A stretch of 64,000 bases of DNA, taken from positions 1 through 64,000 of the forward strand of contig VXAZ01002496.1 in NCBI GenBank assembly GCA_013399875.1, written 5' to 3'. Of this stretch, positions 36,259 to 48,690 are shown one piece after another. Made by a program: the position numbers and the translations under genes. Numbering within the stretch: the stretch's first letter is position 1; each line of letters opens with the position of its first letter. Origin of the DNA: Gymnorhina tibicen (Eukaryota; Chordata; Aves; Passeriformes; Artamidae). The notes under the pieces were generated by a model. That model ran no database searches. It was not told the origin of the DNA and worked only from the letters and a program-made list of their open reading frames with translations.

Positions 36259-39200
36259 ATCCCCACTAGCCTCTTATGAAATTAATAAACATAGGGTGTT
36301 TGTTGACTGGGTGGAGAAATTGCATTCAGATCACATCATGTCTGAGGCCTGGCAAGTCTTTGTGAATCTGTTCTGGTCTTTGCTAAATGGAGCAGGGTGC
36401 CCTCCAGTCTAGTAGCAAATATCTTAGGGGGAAAAGAAAAGGCAAAGAAAACTCCACTTTGTATTGCTATTAATTAGAGAACCAGGTCAGTATGATTTAC
36501 AGACCCTTGACCCTTCTCATTTTTTATTTTTATTTTTGGGGTTAAGAGATTGTGGTCCTCATCATGGCAGAAAAATAAAGTCTGTGGTTGGAACTACATT
36601 ACATAATATTCGCCAAAACCTGGCACTTCTACAGGTCATTATAATGTGATAAATATGGCTGGGCAGGAATTTTCTAGGGTCTTATGGGTATGCACAGATC
36701 ACCCAGCTCCCTTCTCAGGGAGAGATGAACGCATCTGAACACAGATGGGCTCCCAGGCCAAAAGATAGAAGCTGTAACAGCTCCAAATATGTATCTCTCT
36801 CAGCCATTGTGACAACTTGAAACCTTCTGCTTCTCCTGTAGGAGATCTTGAGCTGTTTAATGTGTCTGGGGTCTCTGCCCAGGCCTTGCCCCCTACATTT
36901 CTTGTGGAGGCAGTTCTGTGCTACTATACTGGATCAGGTTTCTCTAAGACTTGTCTGTCAGGGCCCCATCCTCAGTAGGCCTGACAGGTTATGTCTAAGC
37001 AGATGCCTGGTTTGCTGCTTCTACCAAATTACACCGTTTCCCTTGGGCTGCTATCAGACTTCAGCAGCACATGCCTTCCTGTTTTTTATTTGTGTGTGTA
37101 TGTGTGTGGCTCTTCTAAACACGGACAGGAATTTCCTTTCCTGAGTCTAGACATCAGCCACTCACTATTTCTGTAGCTTGCTAACAGACTGTCTGCTGCC
37201 CTGGGCCCTATGATTTTTCCCATGAGAGCAGCAAATTCGCACTGGGCTGATAGAGGAGGCCTTGTGTGATACTCTGGGCGTGCAGCCTGGTTTTGGCTGG
37301 TGGTGTTTTAACTGCACTAACAATCACTGTAAACCAAACCTGGCACCTAGTGGGGGTTGTTTCTCTGCCTCCTGCTTCAAGGTCTGTCCTTGCTACCCTG
37401 GTGTTGCCAGAGCACTTCTGTCTCAGGGAGAAAGAGCGATGGGGTGATCCCAGCCCAAACTGGTGTGGCTGTGAGACGCTTGGCCAGATCCACACTCTGG
37501 AAAACCCATTGTGCAGGCAGTCATCTGGGAGCAGGCAAGTCAAGGTGAAGCTCTTCCCAGGCTGACATAGCTGTCGCCTTCCCACTGAGTGGAATCCCCT
37601 CAGTGGCACCCTGGGGCTTTCTGCACTGATTTTCAGCTGCAGCAACTCTGGGGCCATGCCTAATGTAGCATGGTCCCAAATAAAGCTCTTGGGATGCTTT
37701 CTGGGTTTGCAGACTCACAGGGTGTGAGCTGCTTCAGATGAATCTCACGGATTTCAGTGGTCTTTTAAAGCAAATTAAGCCTGTCAGTACTTTCCTGGGA
37801 CTTGCTGAGAGCAACAGATGGAGCCTGGGTACACCAAGCAGTCATTTTTTGGTAGCTTTTCTCAGTGGTTCCTCTTATATGAATTTACCAGGAAAAGAAA
37901 TCTTTCTAGAAGAGAGACTACCAGAAGGATAAAAAAGCTGGTAGGGTTTGTCTCAGTGTGCATCAAGGGTGAGCAGCCAGCAACTTCACAGCAGAGATTG
38001 TAAAGCAGAGGAGAAAAGATTGTTAAGGTGACTGAGAGCAAACTCCCGCAAGACAAATTATTTATCTCCTTCCCTTTTTAGCCTGTGGCTGTCCATCTGC
38101 ATGAGTGTCTGCCTGCCTGTGTGTCATTCCTCCTCCCCTCAGAAACTTTTGAAGTGGTTGACTTATTTCAGCCAAAGTAGCTGAAGGATAAAGACCTCAG
38201 AATTGCTAAGGTCCTGGGATTATCTGGAAAGCAGACATCTGATTTGGAGCAAGAGACTCTGCTGGTGCTCCTCATCTGGAGGAGAGGGTGCAGGACTAGC
38301 TGAATCCCTATGACATTTTGTGGGACTGCTGTGGACCCACAGGCAAGCAGGATGGCAGAGAACCAGACTTTAGTGCTCCCAGTTTTCACAGATATGCTTA
38401 TTTGTGCATTCACAGGAGCCTGCTATGAATACAGGTTATATCACACTGCAGGGTGAAAGAAAAGTAAATGTCTAGATGTGACTACAGTCACTGCTGATGT
38501 GCTACAGCTTTGGCACAGCCATGCCTGTGCCTCCCCTGTGAAAGATGCCTGTGAAGGTCACATCCCAGTGACTGTGGGAGCCTGTGGAGCCAGTCAATAT
38601 GGACTTTTTGAAACGTCTGTCTTTGGACTCCATTTTCCAGCTAGAGCCTCTCAAGGAACATAAGGAATTAACAGAAATAAGGATATAAAGACGTTGACAG
38701 AAATGAGAACTCATTACTGTAAGCTTTCTTTTGTAACAAGAATCTATGTTAAGCTTCCAGGTGAAGTGGCATTTCCGGTGGAAATACATAGCCAAAGTCA
38801 CATCCAGAGTGGCATAACCAGTGCTATCCAGAAAGCCCAGTGGTGAAAAAACATGTTTTTTAAGAGGAGGAATGAGAGATTAGGCAGATGAGGAATAAAC
38901 ACTGCAGACTGCGTGAGGAATTAGTGTGTCCTGGGAAGCCAGGTACCACCAGGCAGATGAGTGACCAAAGTGGCCTGAGGTGGCAGTGGGGCCAGGGCAG
39001 TGAGACAGGGCTGGGCTGTGTCCAAGAAGAAGAACTGCTCAGGAGCAAATGTGTCCCACCCTGCCCAGTTCTACTGCCTGCTGCACTGATTTCTGCCCTC
39101 AGACCAAAGGCTGAGAACCTGTAGAGATGTCAGAGAGGAGTTATCAGAGAGAATTTGGTGTTAAATCCACTTCTGACAGCTGAGGATGTTAGCAGCTCCA

Positions 39201-39369
39201 GGTGGTGTGTTTATCTGAGTAGGAGACAGAGAGGCCTCCTGGGTCTCAGCCTGAAGTTTTGCATGGCATGAAGGATACTAAAGAGACCTCATTGTGCCTT
39301 GAACACAGCAGGACTGAAGAAAGGTGAAAAATCAGAAAAATCCAAATTGCAAATGTCCTAACCATGAAG
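36259..39369. other. Non-coding DNA, nothing recognised
   Basis: A short TG-rich tract occurs at 37089-37108. No gene, exon pair or transposon is supported, although GC content is somewhat higher around 37.2-37.7 kb. Confidence 0.5.
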
Positions 39370-39568
39370 GCAACATATGTCTGGAACAGATAACCAAGGA
39401 TGTGGTAAATTCTCCAGAGCTTGGAATCAAAAAAAAAGACACCCTGGAATTTCCACAAGGTACAAGGCTTGATTCAGCGATCAGAGAGTGAAATGCTGTG
39501 GTGCACATTATGCAAGAGGCCAGACCAGATGATCAGTCTGGCTTGCTCTGGCCTTCAGAAATGTGAAC
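39370..39568 (+). mobile_element. CR1/L3-like LINE 3' end
   Basis: A degenerate frame reads LEQITKDVVNSPELG, matching the CR1/L3 ORF2 C-terminal signature (W..LP..VV.SP.LG). It is followed by TTATGCAAGAGGCCAGACCA, GATGATCAGTCTGGCTTGCT and TGGCCTTCAGAAATGTGAA. This matches the older amniote CR1/L3 3' end (…GAGGTCAGACTAGATGATC…GTCCCTTCTGGCC…), which lacks the avian octamer tail. The element is therefore older than the avian CR1 copies at 23.3 and 24.3 kb. Confidence 0.7.
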
Positions 39569-42500
39569 CATTGTTGTAGCAAGGATCTAGGAGAATTACC
39601 ATGAGACAAGAAACAGAATAATTGAATAACCACAGTATTTTAAGGGCACATATCAAAGAGTGGACCATTTTTTTAAAGCGGCAGCAGAGACTGGGGGAAG
39701 ATGGTGGAGAGTAAGGAGGTTGCTTTGTTTTCCTATTTGGAAACTTGCCCACTGTATGACTTCGACCCCAGAGATAAGGTTGGTCTTCTGGAGGTTCATG
39801 AGCTCATTCACAGACAACATTTATTGGAAGATTAGTGGAGTTTCAATGCGGACTTATCCTAAAGTATTACTGGCATCCAAAATGCATTCATCAGTCTTCA
39901 GGGTGCAGTAAGGCATGGTCTTGCACAGAACAGATTTCCACAAATGGCTTATTAACAAAATCAGGATTAGGGCCAAACAGATGTCAGTACGACTGATTAG
40001 CTCAAAATAAACACAGTTGTGAGATAAGAAATAGCTGTGTTTTTGCTTCATCTTCTTGTGGTTGCGAACTCAATAGATGATGGGAAATGACATGCTAGTT
40101 ACGAGGTAAAATGACTCATACACTGCTACAACTCATAGAAGGCAAAGCAGAAGAATCCAGGAATTTTCAGTCCGTGGGTATAAAATAAACAATGGCCCTG
40201 ATCCAGGAAACTCTGCCACGGACATGAATCCCCCCAAGGTGTGCAACCTCCCTTTCTCAGGATTGTGCAGGTGTGGGTTTTTATTTTGGCAGCTGAATCT
40301 CCCTAAGCACTGAAATTACTATCATTTTCATCATGCCACATGCATTAAAGTTCTGATAGGCAAAAATATTAGAAAAGAAGTAACAGTTGTTCTCTCATGA
40401 GATCTTAAATATTAATTGATTTGGCCAAATGCAGAATACACTTTTAATGGTTTCTCAGTGAGAGGAGATTACCTTGCTTGGTCCATGTCATCAGCATGTG
40501 AAGTACCAGATGAACAGACCAAATCTAGTGCTAGAGGTCAGAGAATTGTATTAAACATGAACTGGCCACATTCATCCATGCACATTGAAAACTGTTGATC
40601 AAGTTTGTTTGCTACACTGCTTTTCAGAGAACAAACAAGTCAGACTTAAGGCATGGAGATGTAAATGGCAGCAAAAAAGAATTATTTTTTGGCACTCCCT
40701 TTTGTGCAAAATCTGATTGCTCAAACATGGAAGAAATTCTCCATTTTCTAATGTTCTTAAAGAAAAACTGGGATTTGCATTACAAAGTACTCTGCTTTGA
40801 TAACTGTATAGATCCATGAAAGCAATTTCTAGTCATTCAAACAATTGTATTATGTTACCATTTTCTAAGTGAAGCATTTGGATTTTTTCAGTTTGATTTT
40901 CAGTGCTAATTTTTCACTTCAATAATTTAAGAAATTAATTATCCAAACCATTTCTGAACAAATCATTGCAGTCAACCTAATAAAATCATTCCTCTTCTCA
41001 ACATCCACTTTTCATTGTGAAAGTGAAGCGGCTAGGGAGAAGGAAGAACTGTTTCTGATCAATTTGAAATTAAATTATTCTTGATTAATACTTCTTACAA
41101 TTTCTATTACCAGTAGGCAAAGACACCAACACAGCAAAAGCTCTACACCTGGGCTTCTCTGAAAACCTGATGCTGTTTTTTGTGGATTGCACTCTAAATA
41201 ATTTAATTAGCCTTTCAAAACCCTGCTAGGATCCTTTGCATCTTATTTTATTCATTTCCAGGCTGAAGATGACTCTACCTGTTTGCACTACTGAAGCATT
41301 ATGAGAATAACATTCTCTCTTTTGTCTAGTGGTGTCATTCCTCATGTTATCCAGGCAAAGACATGTGCAGTCATAATTCTCCTCCTGTCCTACCCTGATC
41401 TGTGCTCTGGCTCAGCTACTGACTAATCTCCAAAATCAAGGGAAAGGTTTTATGTATTTTTTGCCCCTCTCTGTCTTTTTCTCTGCCCTTTTACCACAGT
41501 GCAGCCTCTGCTTTCCCTCTCTGCTTTTAGTCAATAGCAAGTGTTAAGATAAAAGTTCATTATTTAGCATACTCCCATTTCTTGTTCTCCCTGGGACCTC
41601 TGAACATTTTCATATCATACAAATGTTACTGAGAAGCATTTAAATCTAATCTAGGTTCCCAGAAATGCATGGGGTTATTTTTACATATTTACACTGCTTT
41701 TTATAAAATAGTCTTTCCTACGAGTCTAATCTTTGAGTTGGGGAAGATCTGCTTTCTTATCAAGAATGTAAGCAGTCTTGAGGGGATGGGAAGAGAGGAT
41801 TTACTAGGATTAGGTTGTAATTATCTCATCCCCTCTTTAGATATCAAGCCGAAGTGTTTAATTAAAGCGACTTGTTGCTCTAAAGTCCTATCAAATCAAG
41901 AGGGATGAAAACAGAACATTCAACAGATAGTTCAGTTCTTACCTTGACTCAACACCATCATTTCAAAAAGTAGTAGCTTGGAATACACCTCCTTAGCCAG
42001 GTTTCCAACTGATGCAAATGGTTGGTACCTCTGTCAAGACTGGTGGAACTGTATCAGCTTTTGCAGCTCAGGCTCTGTCCTTGCAAACTTTGCTGTGGAT
42101 AAGATTGGTCCTCCTCATTTTTACTGTTCTCAGTCAGAGTGGTTTTGCTCTACCAATGCAATTTTCCTTCTCATATATGGTATTCCACACTATGATATTC
42201 CAAATTCCCAAGTGTCCCTGAACCTGACAAAAGTCTATGGTGACTGCTCTCCTTTGTGCGCCGTGACCAGATTTCACACACCTGCTGGAAAGGGCTGAGG
42301 CAAACTCAGGGGCAGCAGAGTCTTGTTTAGCCCATGAAGGTGGGGGGTTCTTTGAGTGCAGTTAGGGCTAAGACTCAGTCTTGAGGTTCTCCTTCACAGG
42401 GTCCTGTCAGAGAGAAGATAAAAGTCACTATGTGCAGGGCAGGAAAAAAATGAAAGGCCTCTGAAAAGAATTTGTCACAACTTTGCAACCAGCAGTGGTA

Positions 42501-45074
42501 ATGGTTTTTGGTCAGGGATTATCTCCATAGTTCTGTGAGTGAAGGCCAATTTTCCTTTCAAGGCACTGTATATTTAGTTATTTAATCAGGCTAAATTATT
42601 CCTTCGCTCCTCACCCACAGTTAGATCATGGCACAAAATTAAGCACAGCCTTTCATTCCACCTCTTCTTGCCTCTCTGTTTGACCTAGACTTTGGGGAGC
42701 CATTAAGTTGTCTGAGATATTGATTTAATAAGGGAAGGAGAATTAAAAAGGACAAAGAGACACCTGACTAATTGGCATTTCCAAGAGTTTTTTGCAACCA
42801 GCCAATGGGGATTTTATAAGGTATGAAGTATTTGCTTTCACATAAATTTCTTCCACATTCTTTCTCTTATGTTTACTTGGTAAACATTCTGGAATAAAGT
42901 TCACATCTTCTTTGTAAGCTTTATACTTGGGAGGTAATTGAGTTGGCTCTTTGTTATGAGAGCATGTACTTGTTTAATTGCACATATGTGTCTGTGAGCA
43001 CACTATCCCTGCTCCTTTCCTAAATTTGATTTGGAATGAATCCCACAAAAGGCTGTTTTCCAGCATTAATGGATAAAAGGTCTTTACCAAAGGGAAAAGT
43101 ATTCAAACACTAAATTTAATAAAGTTACGTTTAAAAGTTGTTTCTTTGCAGGAATTCTCTTTGAAAATATGCAGTTCTGAGAATAATTCTTTTCTCCCCA
43201 CTGTGATTCAAGTATATTCTATTGATTTTGTGATTTGTAACCAATCAATTTTTATTTTGGAAATATGGCATAGTAAGATAACAATTGAGTGACATATCAG
43301 TAACACATTTATACTGTTGTCAGAGTTACTTGTTACATCCTGCCCTGCTGTGCTGAGCAGTAATGCAAAACTTTGGGAAGATAAGATCCTTACAGGAGAT
43401 GAAAACAAACACTGTGGTAATCTTTGTCCCATTTCTGGACTTCAGGTGCTGATCTTAAGGTAGTGATGCAAGCAAGTATTCATCTTCAGCATGTTTCTCT
43501 CAGGACTAGCAGAGCAAAGTGCTAGGAGGGAGGTGATATGAGGGCCTGCAGATCTGTCCCTCAGGCTGAGTAGTCACATTACTCAAACCATGTTAAGCAG
43601 TATAGATAAGGTAAACTATACTTTGCAATGCAAAAGTGCAAAGTGTGTCAGTTTGATAGATGACTGTCCTGTAGGCTTTGTATCATTTTCCATTAATTTG
43701 GATTTTATTGTATACGAAGACTTAGCAACTTATTGTTATGAGCTGACAACCTGATCTTTTTATTCAATTTCTGCTTAGCATTTGTTTAACACTAAGTCAG
43801 ATAAAATTGTCAAGAACTGAGTTCTGCTTGAAAAAAGGACGTCAAGGTTAGGGTCAGCTGATTTCTCCGTCATCCCGTGGCTGTTAAAAAATGCACTGTT
43901 TTCTGGAGAATTCAGTGTCATTCAAGCAAAGACCAGTCTCTTCAAGAGCAGAATATTAGCACGTTTTCTATGTCTCAGGGCACCAATAAACTGGTTGCTA
44001 GTTGGAATTAATTAATTAAAGAATCAGAAAGAGGTATTTTCTGAAGAAGAGGAGGACCATCTTTTATAGCAGTCTGCTCGAACAAGACTTGGGGTTATAA
44101 CTATAGGATAGGCCATAAGGAGAAAAATGTTTATTTGTGTCTCTCTTTCAAGGTGTTGGGATTTATGTGCTAGACTAGATTCATGCCTTCTTTCAATCCT
44201 GGCTTACATCTGAGTTCTATATCCATGGTCGTAAAATGGCTACTGCTGAGGTATGAGTAGGAAAGCAATGGCACAGGTTTCTTTTTTCAAGGCTTATCCA
44301 GGTGGAGCCTATCAAAATTTTGCTTCGTAACCTTCAGCTTTGACAAAGAATTGGAGTTTCTGCAATATTTCAGCACCTCTGAAGTGTCTACTGTATATGG
44401 AAGTGTTTTTAATATTTTTTTTGCTCAGAAGTAAACTGAAAAGTGACATTTTAAGTCAAAGATGATATCATGAAGTGTTCAGGTGCTATGAGTCGTATCA
44501 CAAAACAGATTTCTTCCTCCCTGAATTATTTTCTATGAGCACATTTCTGGTTTAATTTGCTGATAAATTTTTGATATGCATAGCAAAGAGCAATATCAGC
44601 CAACTGACCTGTACACGGACCTGGCACAATTTGGGAAATCAGTTTGGGAACCACTGCCTTGCCTAGACAGAGAAAAAAAAGTTGAATTGTGATTTTATAC
44701 CCCATCTGAATAGCCCTGGGATGGCATAGCCTCAGGACAGCAGGAGAAGGAATAGAGCCCTCCAGAACTCATCTCAAGGCTGCGGGGTCTTTTCTTTCTC
44801 CTGGACTCATTTTCATAAGCTTGATAAAGCTGTTAATACTCATCTTGTGTCAACTGGCCATGGTTCTATTTCATCAGAGGAGGCATCCAAAGAACAAGAT
44901 TTGTTCTTCCCATCTACAGTGACTGCAGAAGGGCCAAGACAATCCAAACTAACAGTGTCAGCATAATTACAGAGAATATCAGATCGTCAGGTTCCTGAAA
45001 CCCAACAGTTTTCATCCAGAGAGTTTTGAAGATGGGCCAAATGCTTAGCGAGGGAAATCCACAGTGCATCACTG
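39569..45074. other. Repeat-free non-coding block with AT-rich conserved-looking patches
   Basis: I recognise no transposon over about 5.5 kb. Several patches carry clustered TAATTA/TTAATTAG-like homeodomain-type motifs, for example about 40900-41250, 42540-42830 and 43790-44040. This is what a regulatory region in a gene-poor area looks like, but I have no direct evidence of function. The 106-codon frame at 41978-42298 shows no domain. Confidence 0.4.
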
Positions 45075-45125
45075 ATTTTGACAGATCAATGTCAATTTAC
45101 GCCAGCGAAGAATCTTGATCTTGTT
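45075..45125. repeat. Ancient amniote repeat remnant
   Basis: GTCAATTTACGCCAGCGAAG followed by AATCTTGATC resembles the widespread amniote repeat phrase ...TGATTTACACCAGCTGAGGATCTGGCC.... Only a short, diverged piece is visible. Confidence 0.4.
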
Positions 45126-45450
45126 CAGTGCTATCAGTACCAACATGGAGATACAGTAAGGATTGACAATTCAGAACACAAGGCAAAACAGAGGGTCTGC
45201 TTATCTGCTAGGCAGTGCACACCTTGTAATTTATGCAGTGCAAAGCCCAGTAACAGAGCTGGGGAGCCAAGTACTTCCTGATAACCGCACCCCCTGGAAT
45301 TGTGCAGTGCCGCGGATAATAAATCTCAGTGATGGCACAAAGCTAAGCCGGGAAAAAATTAAATCAGCCACTCGGGCAGCTGAACAGCCGTCTCAGCTGT
45401 GCTGATTCACCCAGAATGATGCACTCCACGGGGTTTTCACCGCCTAAACA
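45126..45450. other. CpG-containing conserved-looking non-coding block
   Basis: Between 45285 and 45450 there are about eight CpG dinucleotides in a CpG-poor neighbourhood. The same stretch holds AT-rich motifs (GGATAATAAATC, AAAATTAAATCAG) and CAGCTG E-box-like sites. I see no frame with protein-like features. An enhancer or conserved non-coding element is an inference only. Confidence 0.3.
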
Positions 45451-47183
45451 GATGTTCCCCTAGTACAGGATGCTTTCCATTTTTGTATTGTTCATGCTGG
45501 ATTTGTGTGTTGCAGATCAGACCTTCAGCTGCTGTAACCAGACCTGTCTAGTCAAAGGCTGTCAGGACAAGGCTGACGCTCCCAGACCCCATCTCCTGCT
45601 TCCGTCTGCGTTGTGGGCTCCCCAGCTGCTGGGGCTCTGCCAGCTGCGTGGCGGCCCCAAGCTGGAGCAGGGCCACGGCGCTGTGCTGCATGTGGCACTG
45701 TGTCTCCAGACAAGCTTTGCTGGGAGGCATGTCCCAGGTGTCAGGAACATTTCCCCAGCTGCTGATACCCATCGCTGGTGATGGTGGGGTTGCACAGCTG
45801 ATTTCATGTGGCCTTGGTGCCCTGCAAGTCAGTGTAGCACTGGGAGTGGGACACCAAGAAATACCCTTTGCAATACATCCATACAGACATTGCTGTCTAA
45901 GCATCTGCTAGTTTTATTATTTTGGCTCTCCAACATCCAAGTTGATCCCGCCCAGACAGTCTTTTGCCCAGCTTAGCTCTGCAAAGAAGATACAGTCTTT
46001 TTTTAATTTTTTTTTTAACAAGTGGGCAAGTGGGGCATGCTGAAACAGAAGAGAATGAAAAGGGAGGGCAGCAAAATTACTGGGCAAGTGATATTGCTAT
46101 GGCTCGTTGAATTTATCCTACATAATCTTGAACTTTCTCTTCGTTCCATCTCATGAGAATGATTTTGTATTTCGAAATTTCACAGAACAGCCTGATATTT
46201 TCTCTTCACAGATACTATGTTGGATCATTACTGAGAGGTGGACAGAGTAGAAGAGGACCATGCAGTTTAAATTTTAATGCAAGTGTGAGACTACAATGCC
46301 AAGTATGCTGAAATACTAATTCCTGTGTGAGATTACCACTGCAATACAATAAATAGCATTAGTCTTTACACAGTAGCAATTCCAGATTTCTGTCCATTTA
46401 GGAGCAATGCCTTTTAAGTCAATGGTATAGCTGTCTCTTCTTGCTTTGGACTGTGCTGCTGGATATTAGAGAGGTCTAGTCTGCTGGATGAGAGAGACAG
46501 GTCTGTTGGGTCCACCTTAGCCCTATACAGAGCATGTGGGCAAATATAACCTTCTGTTAGTAAAAAGTGCCAGGCACAAATTCTGAACAAAACGTGAAAG
46601 TGCTGTTCTTAAACTTGGCAAAACATACTGGAAGGTGTTTATATGTGTGAAACCAAATGAAGATCTATATGCTCAATTTTGGAAGTCAGCTGAAATGCAA
46701 GCTGAAGACTCATCCCTGAGTTTTCAGTGTCATGAGAAGGATGTGCCGCCTATATCATATAGAAGAAAGGTAGAAGTCTACACGATGTGATGCTATTAAT
46801 AGTGTTTAGTAGCAGCTATCATACAGTGAGAGATACTGGGATTTTCCCTAGTCTAGATATGGGGGCTAGGACTTTAAAGAGAAGTAAGTAGTGCTGTTGC
46901 CTCTTAGAGCACTGTGATCACTGGCAGATGCTGCCTCACCTGGTTGCCACTGTAGCACTAAACGCAAGCTGTCCTGTCCAGGGGACTGATGTGCCAGCAT
47001 GGCATTTGTTGTGAGGCCAAGGATTTTGCTAATGAGATCAAGGCATGAAGTTACTGTAAGACGAGGATTAGACCATCAACACCTTTGCTTCTGCTTTAGC
47101 TATTAACCCATAGGGAGGGGAACTGTGTGGGAAATTTCTTGCACACATCGGTGGAAAGTGTCTTTTCCCCCCTACTGCATTAG
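45451..47183. other. Non-coding DNA, nothing recognised
   Basis: A GC-richer part at 45.5-45.85 kb has overlapping open frames on both strands, which argues against any one being real. T-rich sequence lies at 45998-46018. Nothing else is supported. Confidence 0.5.
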
Positions 47184-47363
47184 ATACCTTTCTGGCTTCC
47201 ATGAATCCTGAAACTCAAAGGAAGACTTGAACACAACTGCAAGGATACATCTGCTCTATATTGGAAGCCAAGGAAAGCCATTAATCACTCAAGATTTGCT
47301 GAAGTGTTTGTGAATTGAGCACTCCTGAACCAGAACAGAATTTCTAGAGAAACCTGAGCTCAG
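47184..47363 (+). ncRNA. Candidate spliced non-coding or UTR exon
   Basis: This 180-bp segment is bounded on the left by a strong acceptor-like sequence (TTTTCCCCCCTACTGCATTAG) and on the right by a consensus donor (CAG|GTAAGT). All three plus-strand frames are interrupted or lack protein character. The first ATG opens a frame of only eight codons. If real it would be an internal exon of a long non-coding RNA or an untranslated exon. Paired good splice signals at exon-like spacing also arise by chance in long non-coding DNA, so this stays a candidate. Confidence 0.25.
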
Positions 47364-48059
47364 GTAAGTTTTCTTTTGTTGCCTTCGTTATGGAAGTTGT
47401 TTTGCACTAACATCCAATTTATGTATGTTCTTGCTGCTCAGCCTTTCTGTAACCATCTCCTACAGAAAATGGAACCTCCTTCTACTGTTCAGTGATAGCA
47501 TTAAGGGTAGCACTTGATGGTACCTAAAAGACTGATGAAATGAACAGTGAATAACAGTATCTATGAATTTCCTGGAATCTCATCTCCCTTATTGATGTGA
47601 CTGTTTGCCATATAAAATGTTCAGAAGGGATCCTGATCTTTATAAAAGACGGCCTTTTTCTGTGTGAGTTCTTGTAGTCTCCTTTTGGTTTAAAGAAAAA
47701 CATAGAACTTCTTTATTAGTTCGAGGAGAAAGTCAAAATCATCATAGTCCACTCAAGTCAATATTCTGGAGAACCAAAGTTTCCATGTTATTATAAGAAG
47801 ATAAGCAATGTCTTTCTGCATTGTGCAGCAGGACTCTTATTTAACTTACAATAATAGAACTAAATCTCCTTAAAAGTTATTTCTAGCAGTAGATATTTAA
47901 CAAGGTTCTTCTTACATAATTATATATCTAAGCTGTCCAACACTGACAGATGCTGACACGTAGGAAATTATATAGTAAAGCCAGTGACCATCTTCCATTA
48001 GAAAGGAAAAATGAGGCAATTATAGCCACACATTCAGAGATTTTTAAACCCAGGATAGG
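47364..48059. other. AT-rich non-coding DNA, nothing recognised
   Basis: I see no supported feature. Confidence 0.5.
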
Positions 48060-48690
48060 TTATGGTTGTCCTCTAGTCTGACTTCCTGTGTGACACATCT
48101 ACAAATTTTATTGCAGCACCTCATGAATTTTCCTGTCCATAATAAGGGACAGCTTTTAGTCTTTTTGTAACTACTGTGAGATATACAATTCAGTTCATTG
48201 TATTCAATCCTTATGTCCTTCACAGTTTAGAGAAAATATATGCCCCAAACCTGAATTTTGTCCAGCTTTGGCTTCTACCTAGTGGATTTTATTATGCCTT
48301 TTACACTAGATATGACACCTACAGTTAAAAATTTCTTTCTCATAGTTGTAATAGTTACTCTACCATCTGGGTGCCTGTGAGCTGTGATCATATTACTTCT
48401 TAAACTTCTCTGGGATAAATCAGATTAAACTTCTTTAGTCTCAGTCTGATTTCCAGACCACAGATCATTCTTGTAGCTCTTTTCTGAATCCTTTCCAAAT
48501 TTTGAATGCGTTTTGTAAAGTTTGGATGCCAGAACTGCATGTGGTATTTCAGCAATATTCTCACTAGAGATATTCACTGACTCTTTCAAACTCCCCTGCT
48601 TATTTATCTAAGGATCAGAATTGCTCTGGAGGGTCATGTTCAGCTGATTATCTAATGTGACCATGAAGTTTTTGCAAAGTTAATTATATC
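48060..48690 (-). mobile_element. Old CR1 LINE with readable RT-terminal remnant
   Basis: The minus strand between about 48545 and 48400 reads YHMQFWHPNFTKRIQNLERI followed by QKRATRMICGLE. This is the conserved CR1 ORF2 segment after the reverse-transcriptase core (family form EYCVQFW.P....DI..LERVQRRATKMI.GL). The antisense phrase order across the rest also fits: GATGCCAGAACTGCATGTGG, TATTTCAGCAATATTCTCAC, CTTATTTATCTAAGGATCAG and ATGTTCAGCTGATTATCTAA. The frame is broken further on, so it encodes no active protein. Its divergence and lack of an avian tail suggest an old amniote-age insertion. Confidence 0.8.

Noticed and set aside
37208..37657. 149-codon minus-strand frame
   Set aside because: Overlapping plus-strand frames of similar quality occur in the same GC-richer patch, which points to composition rather than coding.
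44616..44655. TTTGGGAACCACTGCC resembling a hAT/Charlie end
   Set aside because: A short isolated match with no partner terminus. Too weak to call.
45470..45911. Overlapping frames of 80-118 codons on both strands
   Set aside because: Mutually overlapping frames in GC-rich sequence with no domain. At most one could be real and none stands out.
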